Shown piece by piece: positions 24,627-36,640 of a stretch of 64,000 nt of DNA. Location of the stretch: positions 34,722,501-34,786,500 of the forward strand of contig OX419761.1 in NCBI GenBank assembly GCA_948567375.1, in the 5' to 3' direction. The notes under the pieces were generated by a model, which saw only the letters and a program-made list of their open reading frames with translations, searched no databases and was not told where the DNA came from. The stretch comes from Lunularia cruciata (taxonomy: Eukaryota; Streptophyta; Marchantiopsida; Lunulariales; Lunulariaceae). Position 1 is the first letter of the stretch. Each line of letters begins with the position of its first letter. The translations under genes were made by a program, and so were the position numbers.

Positions 24627-25389
24627 CACCACCAAGGATGAAGGATGTTGAAGATGATCAACACTTAGGAGATTTGGGAATGGATAGGCTATATCTAGAG
24701 GAATACTTGCCAATGGAGGTGCATTTGGGACCAATGAGGGAGAAGGAATGGCCAAGCTAGCAATGAAGATGCAAAGATGAAAAAATCCCTTTGGAAAGTG
24801 AGAAGAGTTTTATTCAACCCATGAGACAAAGACATACCGGTATAGGAGCAACTTTTGACAAGTGATCATACTATCATAGAAATATTGACAATTGATATAA
24901 TTCCCATTATAGATGTTTGGATTGATATATATGAGGAATATAGGCAATTAGGAGTAGAGCACATAAGTGACCTACCTGGTTGGATGCACAACACTTTGAA
25001 GGAATGGCAAAGTGAGATTTTAGTGCTTTGGAAGGAGTTAGAAGACACAAGGATAGACTAGTAGTAGTGATAGACTTCAATAAATTTGGTAAGAGTAAAT
25101 CAACATTGGATAAAGGAAAAGAATGGAACCTTGAAGGCTAAGGTCACGGCACAAGAAGAAGAAAGAGAAAGCTACGGGTGGAAGTTGAAATGCTTTGAAG
25201 AGATTGGATAAAGATAGGAGTAATGGCATAATTGACACATGCAAGACTTAGATAGGAATTAGCTCAGAATAATACCGAGTATAGAAAGCTGCTTGAGACA
25301 AAGGAAAAGAGAAGAACAAGTGTGTGCATAGCGTCGTAGAAGGCAAAGATGTTCAAGATTGAATATTTGAAGAAAGAACTAAAGAATGC

Positions 25390-25797
25390 AACCAAAAAAT
25401 GAAGGATCCTCTTTGTGAGAGAAAAATCATTGCCTTCTTTCCCCTATTTGTCTTGGATAGAGCTTTCCAATGGTACTTCACCCATGCTATCTTGAGTTTC
25501 CCACACAAAGATTCCCCAAAGATTCCCTCCAATTGATACTTGTTTGACCAACCAGATAGGACAAGGATTGACATGTCACCAATCCATGCAACTAAAATAA
25601 GAGTGAACTTTGCTGACATGTCACTAATCCATGTATTTGATCCAAGGATGTAGCTCCTTTTGAGTGGATCCTCTTTGTTATAAAATGAAGACAAGGCACT
25701 CCTTTGGGGCATCGGATTGAGAGATGAAGCCTTGTGTTTTTCTTGTATTCTTCTCTTGTGTGTCTCTTGGGGGTTCTCTTGTCCTTGAAACATTACA
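25390..25797 (+). mobile_element. 5'-truncated copy of the same LTR
   Basis: Aligns with the 3' two thirds of the LTR at 23292-23875 in the same orientation, including AGATAGGACAAGG, both TGACATGTCA palindromes and a 3' end CATTACA. Similarity fades upstream of about 25390. Confidence 0.7.
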
Positions 25798-27431
25798 CTT
25801 TGCACTAAATTTCTATAACTTGGAGGTCCTTCTCTACCAAGTGGTGATATTAAAGGTCAAGGTTGAGGCATTTTATACATAGTTTACTATTTCTCTTGTG
25901 CCCCATGCAAGAAGCAAGATGATGACTACTTAATTGTAGAGGTGTTATGCATCTGGATCCATAATAAATGTCTTATTCTAAAGGTAACATAACATACTCT
26001 ACATACTCAAATATCACATCAAAAATTAGGCAAAGTTTCAAAAGTTCTACCAAGCACAAGCAATTTTAGTAGCAACTTTTGGATGTATTGCAAATACAGT
26101 TCCTCAAATCTTATCTCATATTTAAGATTTTCTCCTTCTTCATCTCCTGATTGATGGTAGGCAAAAAGTCATAAGGTTTCAATTAACATTCCTTCTAGTC
26201 CCATCGTAGAAGATTCTTCATCACTCCTTGAGCATTAGTTAAATTGAAGCATCTAGATTCATCTATTGATCTAATCAAACTTACAAAGATATTCACAAGA
26301 TTGATCCATTGTGCTTTTTATTTTTCTTTGAAGCAAAGATTGCAGGGTGGAATGATAAGTTTTCCTTCTAGTTTGATATTGTCTTAATTGTGGTTGAGAC
26401 CAAAAATCTTACTTGCAAAACCATGAAGTTGACCAAGATTTATATAAACTTCTAGATCTTAACTTGAGCAAGGAGAAATTGTGATTGATGTAGAGGATAT
26501 TATAACTTGACCCTTGGGGAGACTCAACCTCTATATGCATGGAAACCAATACCATATTCATGCATATAAAGTTTTGGTCCAGTTATATAAGACAGGTTAC
26601 CCTAAGGATCTCTTACCCTAATGAGAAATACAATAGGTAGTAATATTTTGTAGTCAATGATTTAGCTTTATACCCATAAAAGGATTTTAAAGTTCTTAGA
26701 GTAATATCCCAAAATAAACATAGAAAACAAGTTTGAGCTAAGATTTAATGGCTTCTTACTTAGCAAGAAAATGCATATAGGAAATTATATTACTCCAAGA
26801 AGAAACAAGCAAGTGATAGAAGGATGCAAGCTATAAAATTGCATATTTATGAGAAATATTTCATCAATATTTGGATATAAGCAAAAATATTTTAACTTGG
26901 TCAAAATCTCAATCCTTAACAAACCTTTTTAGATCGAATTGCTGCCAAATATTTCTAGCATAAACAAGATCTAAAAAACAATAAAGAGGATAATGAAAAT
27001 TTAGAGGATGAAGTTCCTTAAATTAAGAGGTAGAAAAGGACTTCTTGAAGAAAAAAAATAAAAAATAAAATAAAATAAAATAAAAAAAATGATTTTTTAC
27101 ACTTAATTTAGTCATAGTTTCAAAGCATGTTCACGCAATAAAAACAAATTACTTCATTCCTAAAAATATTACTTAAATTTTCAAGAAGAACTTGATCTTA
27201 TGATATTCTTGTTATATATATTTTACTATATGTTAGAAATCCACTAAGAGATTACTCCTAGTTTTGCAGTTCTTTAAGAGTATATACGTGCTCATGTCAT
27301 ATCTTACTCCTTTAACTTAGTTAAAATAAATTAACAATTAACTCAACTAATTTTATTTATATTTTTTAATATTCACTCAATCAAGATAAATTTATCATTA
27401 TTATTAGCTGAATATTGGAAGATTACTTAGG

Positions 27432-27433
<2 letters not shown>

Positions 27434-27506
<73 letters not shown>
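27434..27506. repeat. (TA)n microsatellite, about 70 bp
   Basis: Uninterrupted TA dinucleotides followed by TGTGTCTCTCTC. Confidence 0.95.
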
Positions 27507-27510
<4 letters not shown>

Positions 27511-29636
27511 CTCTCTCTGTTTTATATAATTTCTCTTAGTTCTCAAATTTTTTCCAAGTCAAACTTTATCAACAATGCTAAATTTATAGCATGAAACTCC
27601 ATCAAATTCTATAAACTATAAATTAGCTTACTTTTCTAAGGGTTTTTATATGTATACTTCTGAATCATTCCTTACAAATGAAAGAATCATATCCCTTTGA
27701 TTCCTATTAGAATAATACACCTTTTTTTCTCTGATTGAAAATCATCACTCTTTAGTAATTGAAAAAATCACAAATGGAATATATCAAGTAGTATATAGGA
27801 CAATAATTTTATAGTTATCGTGACCAAATGACATATCTAACTATTTTCACTTGTATAAGAATCCATCAACGATGTACAAATTTAGCTAATAAGTTGCTCA
27901 CATGGCATATAATAGAGATATTAGACAACATCAAACACAATGCCGTCCTTTAGCAGAGAGTGTTTTATATATTACAAAATATTTTAGAATTTATTTATTT
28001 GCTGCGCGAATTCGGTATAAATATTTTTTTTTCTGTTTTTCCTTTGATTTTTATAGTTCCCTGTCGCATTATCATCAACCCATATTCAGTTGCTGTGATC
28101 TCATTTGAGCCTGCCGGATTATTGTCTTTGAGCACCATTGTACTGTTCCTCGTAATAAATCCTGTCAACCTATTTTCATCCAAAGCTACATACATTGACC
28201 TGATGGCTCCAATGGAGGTTTCCATATCAATATGAGTACACTTCAATTGCTAGAATACATAAAACTATGGTTCCAATATACCATTAGCAGTCGAAAGATG
28301 AAAGAAGTCAGGCTCAGCAGCCCTACGACGCATGCTGGAAAACCTCAAATGCGGGCCTAAGAAACTTTTGGCTTAACTCTGGGCCAAGAGTTACTTACTT
28401 CGACGTATATTCAAGTGTACTTATCTCAAACGATAAGGAAATAAACAATCATATAACCTTTGCAGACGACAAAGTTATTATAGGACTCTCTAGACCAACA
28501 AACAAGGTCGACCCTTCCTTGTGAACTACTTTTAGGAGCCGGGAAACAAGACCAGTCAAACACCGTGTAGAACGGCGATGTTTAGGATCCACAAGAAGTT
28601 GTAAGTTGGAGTAGGGGTGGAGTTTTGACTACATTAGAAGATCGGCCCATTGATGCTTTCTCCGTTCTTGTCAACAGGGATCAGATAGAGACGATGCATG
28701 CAACACGCTCGAAATCTGCTCCGTCACCTGACCACAGAAGGAACAAGTTTAGTGGATGGTTAGAATCTAACCGTTTCAACTTGCTTTGAGATCCTTGTAT
28801 ATATATATATAGGATAAGGACGAGGGGGGAAGAAGGTAGGATAGAAACATGACTTGTATCCCAAATCAGCAACCGAGATCTCTGGACTTGTTTCCAGCAC
28901 AACACTTTGAAGGCCATCTGGGTCTACTGAGAGCCATAATAGTTAACTGGAAAATAAAAGGATCTTGTGAAATACTTGAAGACATTGACTTCAACGAGGT
29001 GTCGTTGAAAACTTAAGGGTTACGGTTGTATTGGAGTTGAAGGGTACTGGAGTTACAGAAGGTCAGAGAATCGTTTGCAATATCTTATGAGTGGCTATGG
29101 GATTCCGTGGCCCCTTGACTGGATTCGAGAAGCTAGGTCCACAACAATTCTGCTACGATGAACCATCGCTTTGACGTAACAAGTGGTTAACTATCTGTTC
29201 GCCTCTCAATCTGGCATACTCTCTTCCTCACGACCCTAGGAGCTAAATTCTCTAGGACGAGAAGATAAAAGTCGGGTCAATAATGGACAACTGGAGACGT
29301 TCTTTGGGGGTTTCACATCCCATTCTGCCATACAGTTGGTATGAAAAGATCCATTTTGTCTTGTAGTGTTTAACAACTCAGGTGTATTATAGGCTCGCAA
29401 GGAGGGAAACTTCTTCTACTGCGCCTGCATGTGAATCTCACTTCCCCATGGAATAACCACCGAGATCCGTGTGCGGCCAAAACAAGGACAAGTGCATTAT
29501 CTGCCACTGCTAACATCCACATAATGTGCAGGCATAGCTTGAATTCGGGTATCCATGACAGATCAAAGACGCATAAGGGCATAGGCTCGGTTCGGTTTTG
29601 AGAAGGGTGTTTCCTTTCGTAAACTTTGCTGCTACC

Positions 29637-29790
29637 CGTGATTGAAGACGAAGTGGAGCCACTGTCAGATGAGCAACAAGAGGTAGAAAATGAGGGGCCT
29701 CGGAAAGGCTGTGGGAAAATTGTCCAGCACACAAACCCCAAACGGTTCAATATTCCCAGGGATAAAGAAAAGCACATTACCTGCTGGTGT
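29637..29790 (+). CDS. Possible exon encoding an acidic then basic segment (hypothetical)
   Basis: The plus-strand frame reads VIEDEVEPLSDEQQEVENEG, then a Lys/Arg-containing stretch with FNIPRDKEK. The strong acidic-to-basic patterning is typical of real exons. A donor could lie at CTG|GTGTTT (about 29788). No partner exon could be chained. Confidence 0.22.
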
Positions 29791-30431
29791 TTCATAAAAC
29801 AGAAACAGCGTGGATATGTTCATCTCGCTGTACTTTTCTCTATGATCCTCGTCTGTGACCAAGTGCTGCTACATAGCTGAAGTGATTGATTGACGTGAAG
29901 TTTCATCTCGCTGCTTTTTCTGGAGAAAGGGTCAAGGATGGCTAGCTATCCCATCCCAGAAACAACTTTTGCGTAAGCGATAAAACGACGTGAAGTTTGA
30001 AGCAGTTCAAGCAGAAGACGGGGGCAATATTTTAAGACTCAAAACCCTCTCGCATGATGCTCATATGTCATCACGGATTGATACCTGCATCACCCTGCGC
30101 TTGTATGCATCCACGCGTGTAACCTCATCTTTCAAAGTCTCTCAGTACAATGGAACTCACTGGCTGATGCTATACCACCCTACTCTATCCCGAAGGTGTA
30201 CCAGAAAGGATAGCTCTGTAACAGTGTGCGTTTCCCAGATGTCTTTCTTTGATACAGACGCCATGAGAAACTCTCGCCCAAAGATTGAACTGCGTCTTAA
30301 AGTAAGAAGCCTTCAAAAGGTTTATATTTTATGTTTAGGGCATGTAAAGGTTGTTGTGCACAAGCTTTCATGCCTTCACTATCGTGGGTGCGGGTTGCTG
30401 ACAATGATGACTCGACCCAGCATGAAGCGGG

Positions 30432-30490
30432 AGATGACTTCTTAGAGCCAGTTGAATTTTTTAGATGACTTCTTAGAGTCAGTTGCATGT
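30432..30490. repeat. 31-bp tandem duplication
   Basis: AGATGACTTCTTAGAG-CAGTTG occurs at 30432 and again at 30463. Confidence 0.85.
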
Positions 30491-33208
30491 TTAAAGGATA
30501 TTGATCCCTGGTCGCTCCCTCTCGTGTCTGGCTAAAGTTGCTCTTTGATGTGGAAGTTTTCATTCAGATAACACAGTCCTCTCGTACTTTACATTTTAAG
30601 ACAAGACAGTGAAATTCCAACTCATCCAATATGTAAGGTAAATTCGAATCTCTTCTCCAGGATCTTTAGCTGTAGCTTGGCTCTACGCTCCAGATACAGT
30701 GGCTTTTACTCCGCACTTAGCAACGTGTTACCTCTCTCTTTCATGCTAACGCGACCCTGTTCAACAAGTAGCACGAGAAGACTAGACCTTTGACGAGGTA
30801 CCCAGGAACTACTGTTGCCAACAAAGGAATGTAACTGTAAGGTGGACTCAACTAACTATTCAGTATTGTTGGGAAGTAGTTGAGTGCATTGCTTTCCTTT
30901 CCATTGTTGTCCACTGTGGGTGCAAAAACTAGTAAAGAGTAAGAGGAGTCATTTGATCTTTGGAGTAATGTAGACGACTTCGGAGAGCGCCAACGAGCTA
31001 TATCTCGCTCTATGACCGTGGTCTGAAGCTGATACATTAGGCATGCACACGGAGAGTCCAACTAGACAAGCTGACAATGATGCTAAAAATTCATTGTTAG
31101 GATGGAGAAAGTTCGCCGGAACATGAGGGGCAGTGTGCGGTGAGAGGTGGTGCATGGACGTGGATACTGTATGTGACTATGCGTTACATTGAAACAAGGT
31201 GGGAGAATGGGACATTGGTCTGATTTTACATCAGGACATTGACCTCAACAGAAACCTCATCCATTCATCCTGCCGGGGAAAACTCGGAAGGCGTCAGAAC
31301 CATGCATGGTGCGTAGCAAATTTCTGTTTGACCCCGATTCCAAGCTGGGGACGCGAAAGCTGAGCTGCCCAGCTAGGAAATTTTCTGCGTCTTTATTGGA
31401 GTTCCATTTCGCAGAACGAGGGAGCAGCATGACGGCGAACTCAACTGGGCTGGGGCATGGATTCGGTGACAGTTGTGATACCCACACTTAGTCAAAACCG
31501 ACGCCATGACAGCGTGGGGAGTCGCCCCTGTCAAAAGGAGCTTGGGGCTATTTTACCATGACGGAAATTCTTGCTCTTTCAGTATTGTTGGGATGTAAGC
31601 AAAGCGAAGGAACGGAAGTCGGCAGACAGGAGCAGGAGAGAAAGGGAGAGAGAGGGAGAGGGAGAGAGAGGAGAGGAGAGGAGATGCACACTGCGAGCAA
31701 TATTGTTTCTAGTGCTGTTTCTGCCGCTGCTCCGGCAGCAGAAGCGGTAAAGTAAAGTGGACCCAATACAGTAAAGTCAACAACGCGAGGCAAGGCAGCG
31801 CAATGCCAGGCCAGGGTAGGGTTGGGTTGGGTAGGGGATGTAAACGAGTGGGCCCTCCCTGATAGATGTGGGATGCCATTCTGGTTGGAATCATGAGAGC
31901 GGGGAGGTTGGTGATGATGTACATTCGGGCAAACCAGCGCAAACAGGAAAGGTAGAAACTGCAAACAAATGAGTGACAGGAATGAAAAAGGATAACGTTT
32001 TGCTGGTGGGCCCTTAACTTGCCGATTGCTCTCCCTTGCTCTCTCCTCCCGACTCCAAACGACCGTAGTATTGGTGTTGGGCAGGTGCAAATGCGTTGGC
32101 TCCATTCACATGTTTCGAAATTCTCCAACCTTTAACCCCGTTCAGTTCAAAACTCTGCAAAGGCTCCTGTCTTACCCCGTTCAGGGGGGCAGTATCCGGG
32201 GAGCTTCTTGTTCGGAGAGGGCTACGTTGCACTGCCTGCGTGGAAAGAGGGGGCTTGGATCAGTTGATTCTACTCTCTTGCGCTTCTGCTCTCGTCTCGG
32301 GTGTTCTCTTCCTCTCTCTTCTACTCATGATCATCTGTTCCCAGCACGGCACAGCCCAGCCCACTGACGGCACAGTAGGACGGGGGATGGATGGGGCAGA
32401 TGACCTACAGAATCGGGCGTCTGGTGAAATGGAATCCCATCCGTCATTTTGGGAAGTGGAGCAGGAGGAAAAGAAGCACATCGGTTGTGTGTTGCTTGAA
32501 CGGAGAGAACTGAACTGAAAGGAGAAGAGAAGAGGAGAGGGAGAGAGACAGAGAGAGAGGAGAAGAGGGCAAAAACATTGGAAGGAAGTAGTCGGAAACT
32601 GGGCACAGGTCAAACGACAAGGACCCAACACAACAGTTTTGTGTTGAAAACAAACTCCACATGGCCTTCCCCGCGTAGGCAGCAGTATGATGCGGTATGG
32701 GATAGGAACTCTTCGCCTTGGGGTGTGGCGTAAGGCGGAAGACGCCATGCCATGGGCCAGCACAGCAGCCAGAATGAGTAACCTGTTTCCCAAATTTGAC
32801 AGGAAATGTTAGTCACAACCTTGGATAATGGATCCAGATTTCCCCATCCCCTTTGGAATTGAGGCTGCAGTACTCGTCCAACCCCTAATCGACAGCAGCG
32901 TTCTAACCTAATTGTGGTTAGGGCTAAAACTGAGGTCTATGACAATACCGAAGTATTTCTAGTCCTATCGCACCACAGGCAAGAAATGCGAATTTCTCAA
33001 TCTGCATATGCATGCTTCTTCGTTTAACGACAGTAGAGCGACAGCGTGCTCTTTATCTCACTTGCTATTGATGAACTAGGTGTGCAGCGCGCAGCGAAGA
33101 ATCCGTAACTTTCTGATAGACATCAGACACGAAATGCGCTTTGTTTCCTCGCGGAATCCAAAAGAGAAATGGAGAAGAGACTTATCCGGAAGCGATAGCG
33201 GAACAACT

Positions 33209-33730
33209 TGTAAATTAAGGCACTCAAGAGCTAAATTAGTAATCACACGAGTGGATGTCCTGCTGAGTTCAATCTCTCGAGCCAGGTGAAAGCGTTTGGG
33301 CTTGCCAAAAATGCTGAGACAAACTCGCTATAACCCTTGTACGACAGATGTCGCAGTCCAGCTAGATCGTCAATGCTCAATGCCACGTTGGTCGCATTGG
33401 TAGCTCTCTGGAGCAGCCACTGACAGTAGAAATCAATCTGGAACGGATAGCAGAGAGTATGTAAATTGAGGCACTGAGGAGCACATTTAGCTCCGAGACC
33501 AGCGGGCATTTTTGCCAAGTTCGACTCTTCGAACCAGGTAAAGCGTTTTAGGCTTGCCCCAAATCACAATGTTAAAAGTTTGCGAAATTTTCAACATGAA
33601 TTCATGTCACGCATTCAGTTGTCTTGGTCCAGCTTGACAAAATACCGGGAATGGCGATAATGTCTACTTCTATTTTAGTCGCATTGGTGGTTCTCTAGAG
33701 ATACTAGCGCAAGTAATTGCACCAGAACGT
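33209..33730. repeat. Two diverged tandem units of about 251-270 bp
   Basis: Both units begin TGTAAATT-AGGCACT (33209 and 33460). They share GCTTGCC, GTCCAGCT and GTCGCATTGGT further on, in the same order. On the minus strand unit one lies in an open frame (33243-33518; contains ATNATNVALSIDDLAGLRHL). The matching frame of unit two starts with TTNATK and is broken by stops. It may be a duplicated exon of an unrecognised minus-strand gene. Confidence 0.65.
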
Positions 33731-34515
33731 GGATTCATTTGAGTACCTACTTCTCCGGCACCATGAGTCCGCTTGCTGTCAACGTCGTCTGAATCCGAGT
33801 CCTCGTCTAAACTCCGTAACTGTCAAAATTTGCAGGCGATGTAAACGTCAGGCAGGCCATCAAAATCAATTCGACGCGAGTCTCTTTCACTGTCGGAACA
33901 TCACAGCAGTCAAGTTTCCAAAACCGTCATACCGACTTCAATCATCCAGTGTTTCAACTATCTCTCAAGATCCGGACAAGCAATAATCGATGGCTGGAAT
34001 ATGGGTTTACCAGAGTGTTGATTGCCCACTTGTAGCAGGTAAAGGAGCTCAATTTGGCTAGAATCTGAATGGACACCCTGTCTACATGCGGCCAGCAGTG
34101 GCACTTTGCCAGGGTCTCTTGGAATACGAGATCCAATTCCGCTTCATTTGGGTCTCGACAAGTTGCCAGTAGTTACGTATCATTTGTAATTTTCGTCAGA
34201 CACAAGAGTTCGGAACGACCATGAGCCGTAAGCTATGGACTCCGAGGAATAGGATATGGCTGGAATTTGCAAAATTGACACAACTGGAGTCTAAGGAGAA
34301 CGATGGAATGTCCGTGGCCACGAACTCAAAATCGAAGTTTCAGTTTACACTGCGGGGATAAATAACTATCTGTGTGCCCGCATGTAGCTCTTGTGTGATG
34401 GGGTTTCTAGTGTACAAACATGACGCTGGCGGATGTCTCTCTCATGAGGGAGAGAAATAAAACAAAAGCATTGTTGTAGGCGAAGAATGCCTAAAGTTCA
34501 CCTAAAGTGAAGACT

Positions 34516-36640
34516 TTATAAGATTACAGTTGGTAGAGGGCAACGGCTTCGTACCAGTGGTCGGTGTTTGCGCGCTCTGAGGTTGACGAAATGATTTGTC
34601 ACCTGTAACCCACTTCAACAACTCAGTACGGTATTGGGCGATAACTTCGGTAGTTTTGTGAACGCACGAATCAAATCAGCCCGCCCTCTGTTCTCCGAGA
34701 TCCTGTAGGCGCGGGAACTGAGCTTTTCTGCCGGCGACTCTCCAAGTACATACCTAGTATATCCGCATCTCCAGGGTCTGCTTTGAAGAAGAAACCTACT
34801 ATGCTCACTGCATAAGTATCACTGAGACTCGGTCTAGCAGAGAATTTTGTTTCAGGAAGGAGAAATTGCTCACAACAGTGGTAAATGCTCATTGCCACCT
34901 ATAACGAGAAATGCTACCTACTTGCGGCACTCTGAATTGAATTGAACTGCAGTGTAGAGTGTTGTTACCTTGAGTTCAACCTCATTAACCCTCACTAAAT
35001 CTTCACTGGGAATATAGACTGCCTTTTTGTGAGAAGGAAAACTGATTGCGTCCGTCGGAATTCTGTTATAAGCGTTTTCCTTTACTGAATTGCGAACAGG
35101 AGATACAGAGTACTCTGTCTACTCTGAACTCACCCAACCATTCACTGGATTACAAAAGGCAGATCAAACCCCTCTTGGAACAACTAAATCTCTTTTCGGT
35201 ATGGATTCACACTACAAGACTACACAAACCGCAGTTCCACCCCAGCGTTAAAGAGTTGCAGGCGTAGTGAGACGGCGGAAAACGAGAAAAGCCCATAGCG
35301 CTGCGAGTAAGAGGCGTAGTAAAGCTGGCGCACCTGCTTTAATGTGATATTGAACCTCATGGAAATTTCTTCTTTTATGGTCCTCGTTGGCCTTCTGCAC
35401 AAGCATATGGAAAACGATTAAAGCTGTAACCGTGTTCACTAAAGAAGATAGTTCGCTTCGATGAAGCAAATGAATCTGCTCGTTGGCATACGGTAGACTA
35501 ATGCAACGTTTAAGTTCAAGTAACCTAGATTCCTAAAGCCTAGACTGAAAAGAACTTAAAAGTTAAACACAGAGACACGAAAGTGAATGAATACAATGAG
35601 ATTGGCAGGTTCCGTAATGACTTCGTAGAAAGAGATGGCAGGGTTTGGTGAGTGCTCGATGTACATAAGAAGCCTGGAGGAAACTGTCAGAAGCCTCTAG
35701 TGGGTGACAGAAAGCATTCGAGTTCGGACCAAATTAATGTTCATGAGCACGGACTTGATTGCACCAGGGAGGCACTAACGATTGCTCATGGACATGCTCC
35801 CGAGATGAGGTTTGAGCGCCAGGATCTAAATGAGGTTTTACTTTTATATTTTCACGAGCAAGGATCGCCTCACACATCCCAAAGGTGAAGTCCAGCGTAA
35901 AGTTGAGGCACAACGTCTCTTCAGCACTGCCTTCTTATAATATGTGAAAATCTATGTAGCATGCGCGCATGGCCAAGAAGAGTTATGGAGCTGAAACAAA
36001 CAAGCAAGAAGGCAACAAGGTTCCTTTTTAAGGTTTGAGGCAGTAGGGTTTATATATACTACAGTGCATGAGGCATTAGAACGTAAAGGTGGACTTCTGT
36101 TTCTTGTTGGCCATCGCATCTGGACAAAACCTACAGCGGGCATGCGGAGACCTTAGGGAGTTCCACAACAAGAGTGGAACTCACGACAAGGTTAGACGAA
36201 AACCGCACAAACTTCATCCGGATGCTAATATTCTTGATTAGAATGCAAAAACTTCGGTTAAACTGAAATGATGTTGTACTTATGAACGAAAGAGGACCAA
36301 GGGTAGGGGTATTGCCGATGTGGCTAATAGAAGATGAATTTCATGCTTACAATAGGCAGACATGTAGCGAGAACAACCAATTTCGAAGAAACAACTAGGC
36401 CAGATATCAATGCTTGACATTCTGTGGCGATTCAAGTACTTGGTGATTGGCCACTGACGTAGTTCCTTGGAAGTACAAACTCTTCAGCACGAGTCATGAG
36501 AGACTCAAGGTTACCAAATTTGTTTAATCATATAAGTAGGTGTATCAGAACTTACGGATTATCAAAGTTTCTGAATAACCAGTCCCTCATGTAGTCAGCT
36601 GCTACTCTGGGCAGATTACCTCTCGCTCCGGATAGGTCCC
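34516..36640 (-). other. TALE homeodomain split across three exons
   Basis: Helix 1 and the loop are at the end of exon 36896-36556 (NLPRVAADYMRDWLFRNFDN), followed by a GTAAGT donor. The loop end and helix 2 are in the 61-bp exon 35394-35334 (PTRTIKEEISMRF, then NITLKQ). Helix 3 starts exon 34602-34516: VTNHFVNLRARKHRPL. The split codon at the first junction encodes Pro of the TALE loop. Helix 3 keeps Phe49, Asn51 and Arg53 of the W-F-x-N-x-R core, but position 48 is His (CAT), not Trp. A donor-like site after RPL (CTG|GTACGA) could extend the protein further downstream. Confidence 0.75.

Larger units (their letters stand above)
18781..28000. other. Long AT-rich block of decayed retrotransposon DNA
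   Basis: AT content rises abruptly near 18780 and falls near 28000. No intact gene is present. It contains (TA)n at 18806-18846 and 27434-27506, LTRs at 23292-23875 and 24043-24626, a truncated LTR at about 25390-25797, and a stop-riddled coding trace at 22795-23265. The rest is probably older, unrecognisable element sequence. Confidence 0.6.
28001..34515. other. Mid-GC interval without a supported gene model
   Basis: Several short frames exist on both strands (29637-29790 plus, 31257-31487 minus, 32096-32518 plus), but none could be chained. Purine-rich GA tracts at about 31640-31682 and 32521-32568 would be CT-rich on the minus strand and might mark a minus-strand leader. A 31-bp tandem duplication is at 30432-30490, and a 251-bp one starts at 33209. 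Confidence 0.35.

Noticed and set aside
23876-25389. A complete LTR retrotransposon between 23292 and 25797
   Set aside because: No primer-binding site follows the first LTR, no reverse transcriptase or integrase trace is present, the inverted solo LTR interrupts the interval and the third copy is truncated at its 5' end.
33209-33730. CRISPR-like spaced repeats
   Set aside because: Only two long diverged units with no short identical repeats; the window is eukaryotic nuclear DNA.
35220-35334. Read-through of the homeodomain exon giving QVRQLYYASYSQR as helix 3
   Set aside because: This lacks Asn51 and Arg53. Splicing at AAGCAG|GTGCGC to the acceptor at 34602 restores F-x-N-x-R in frame, so the read-through is intron.
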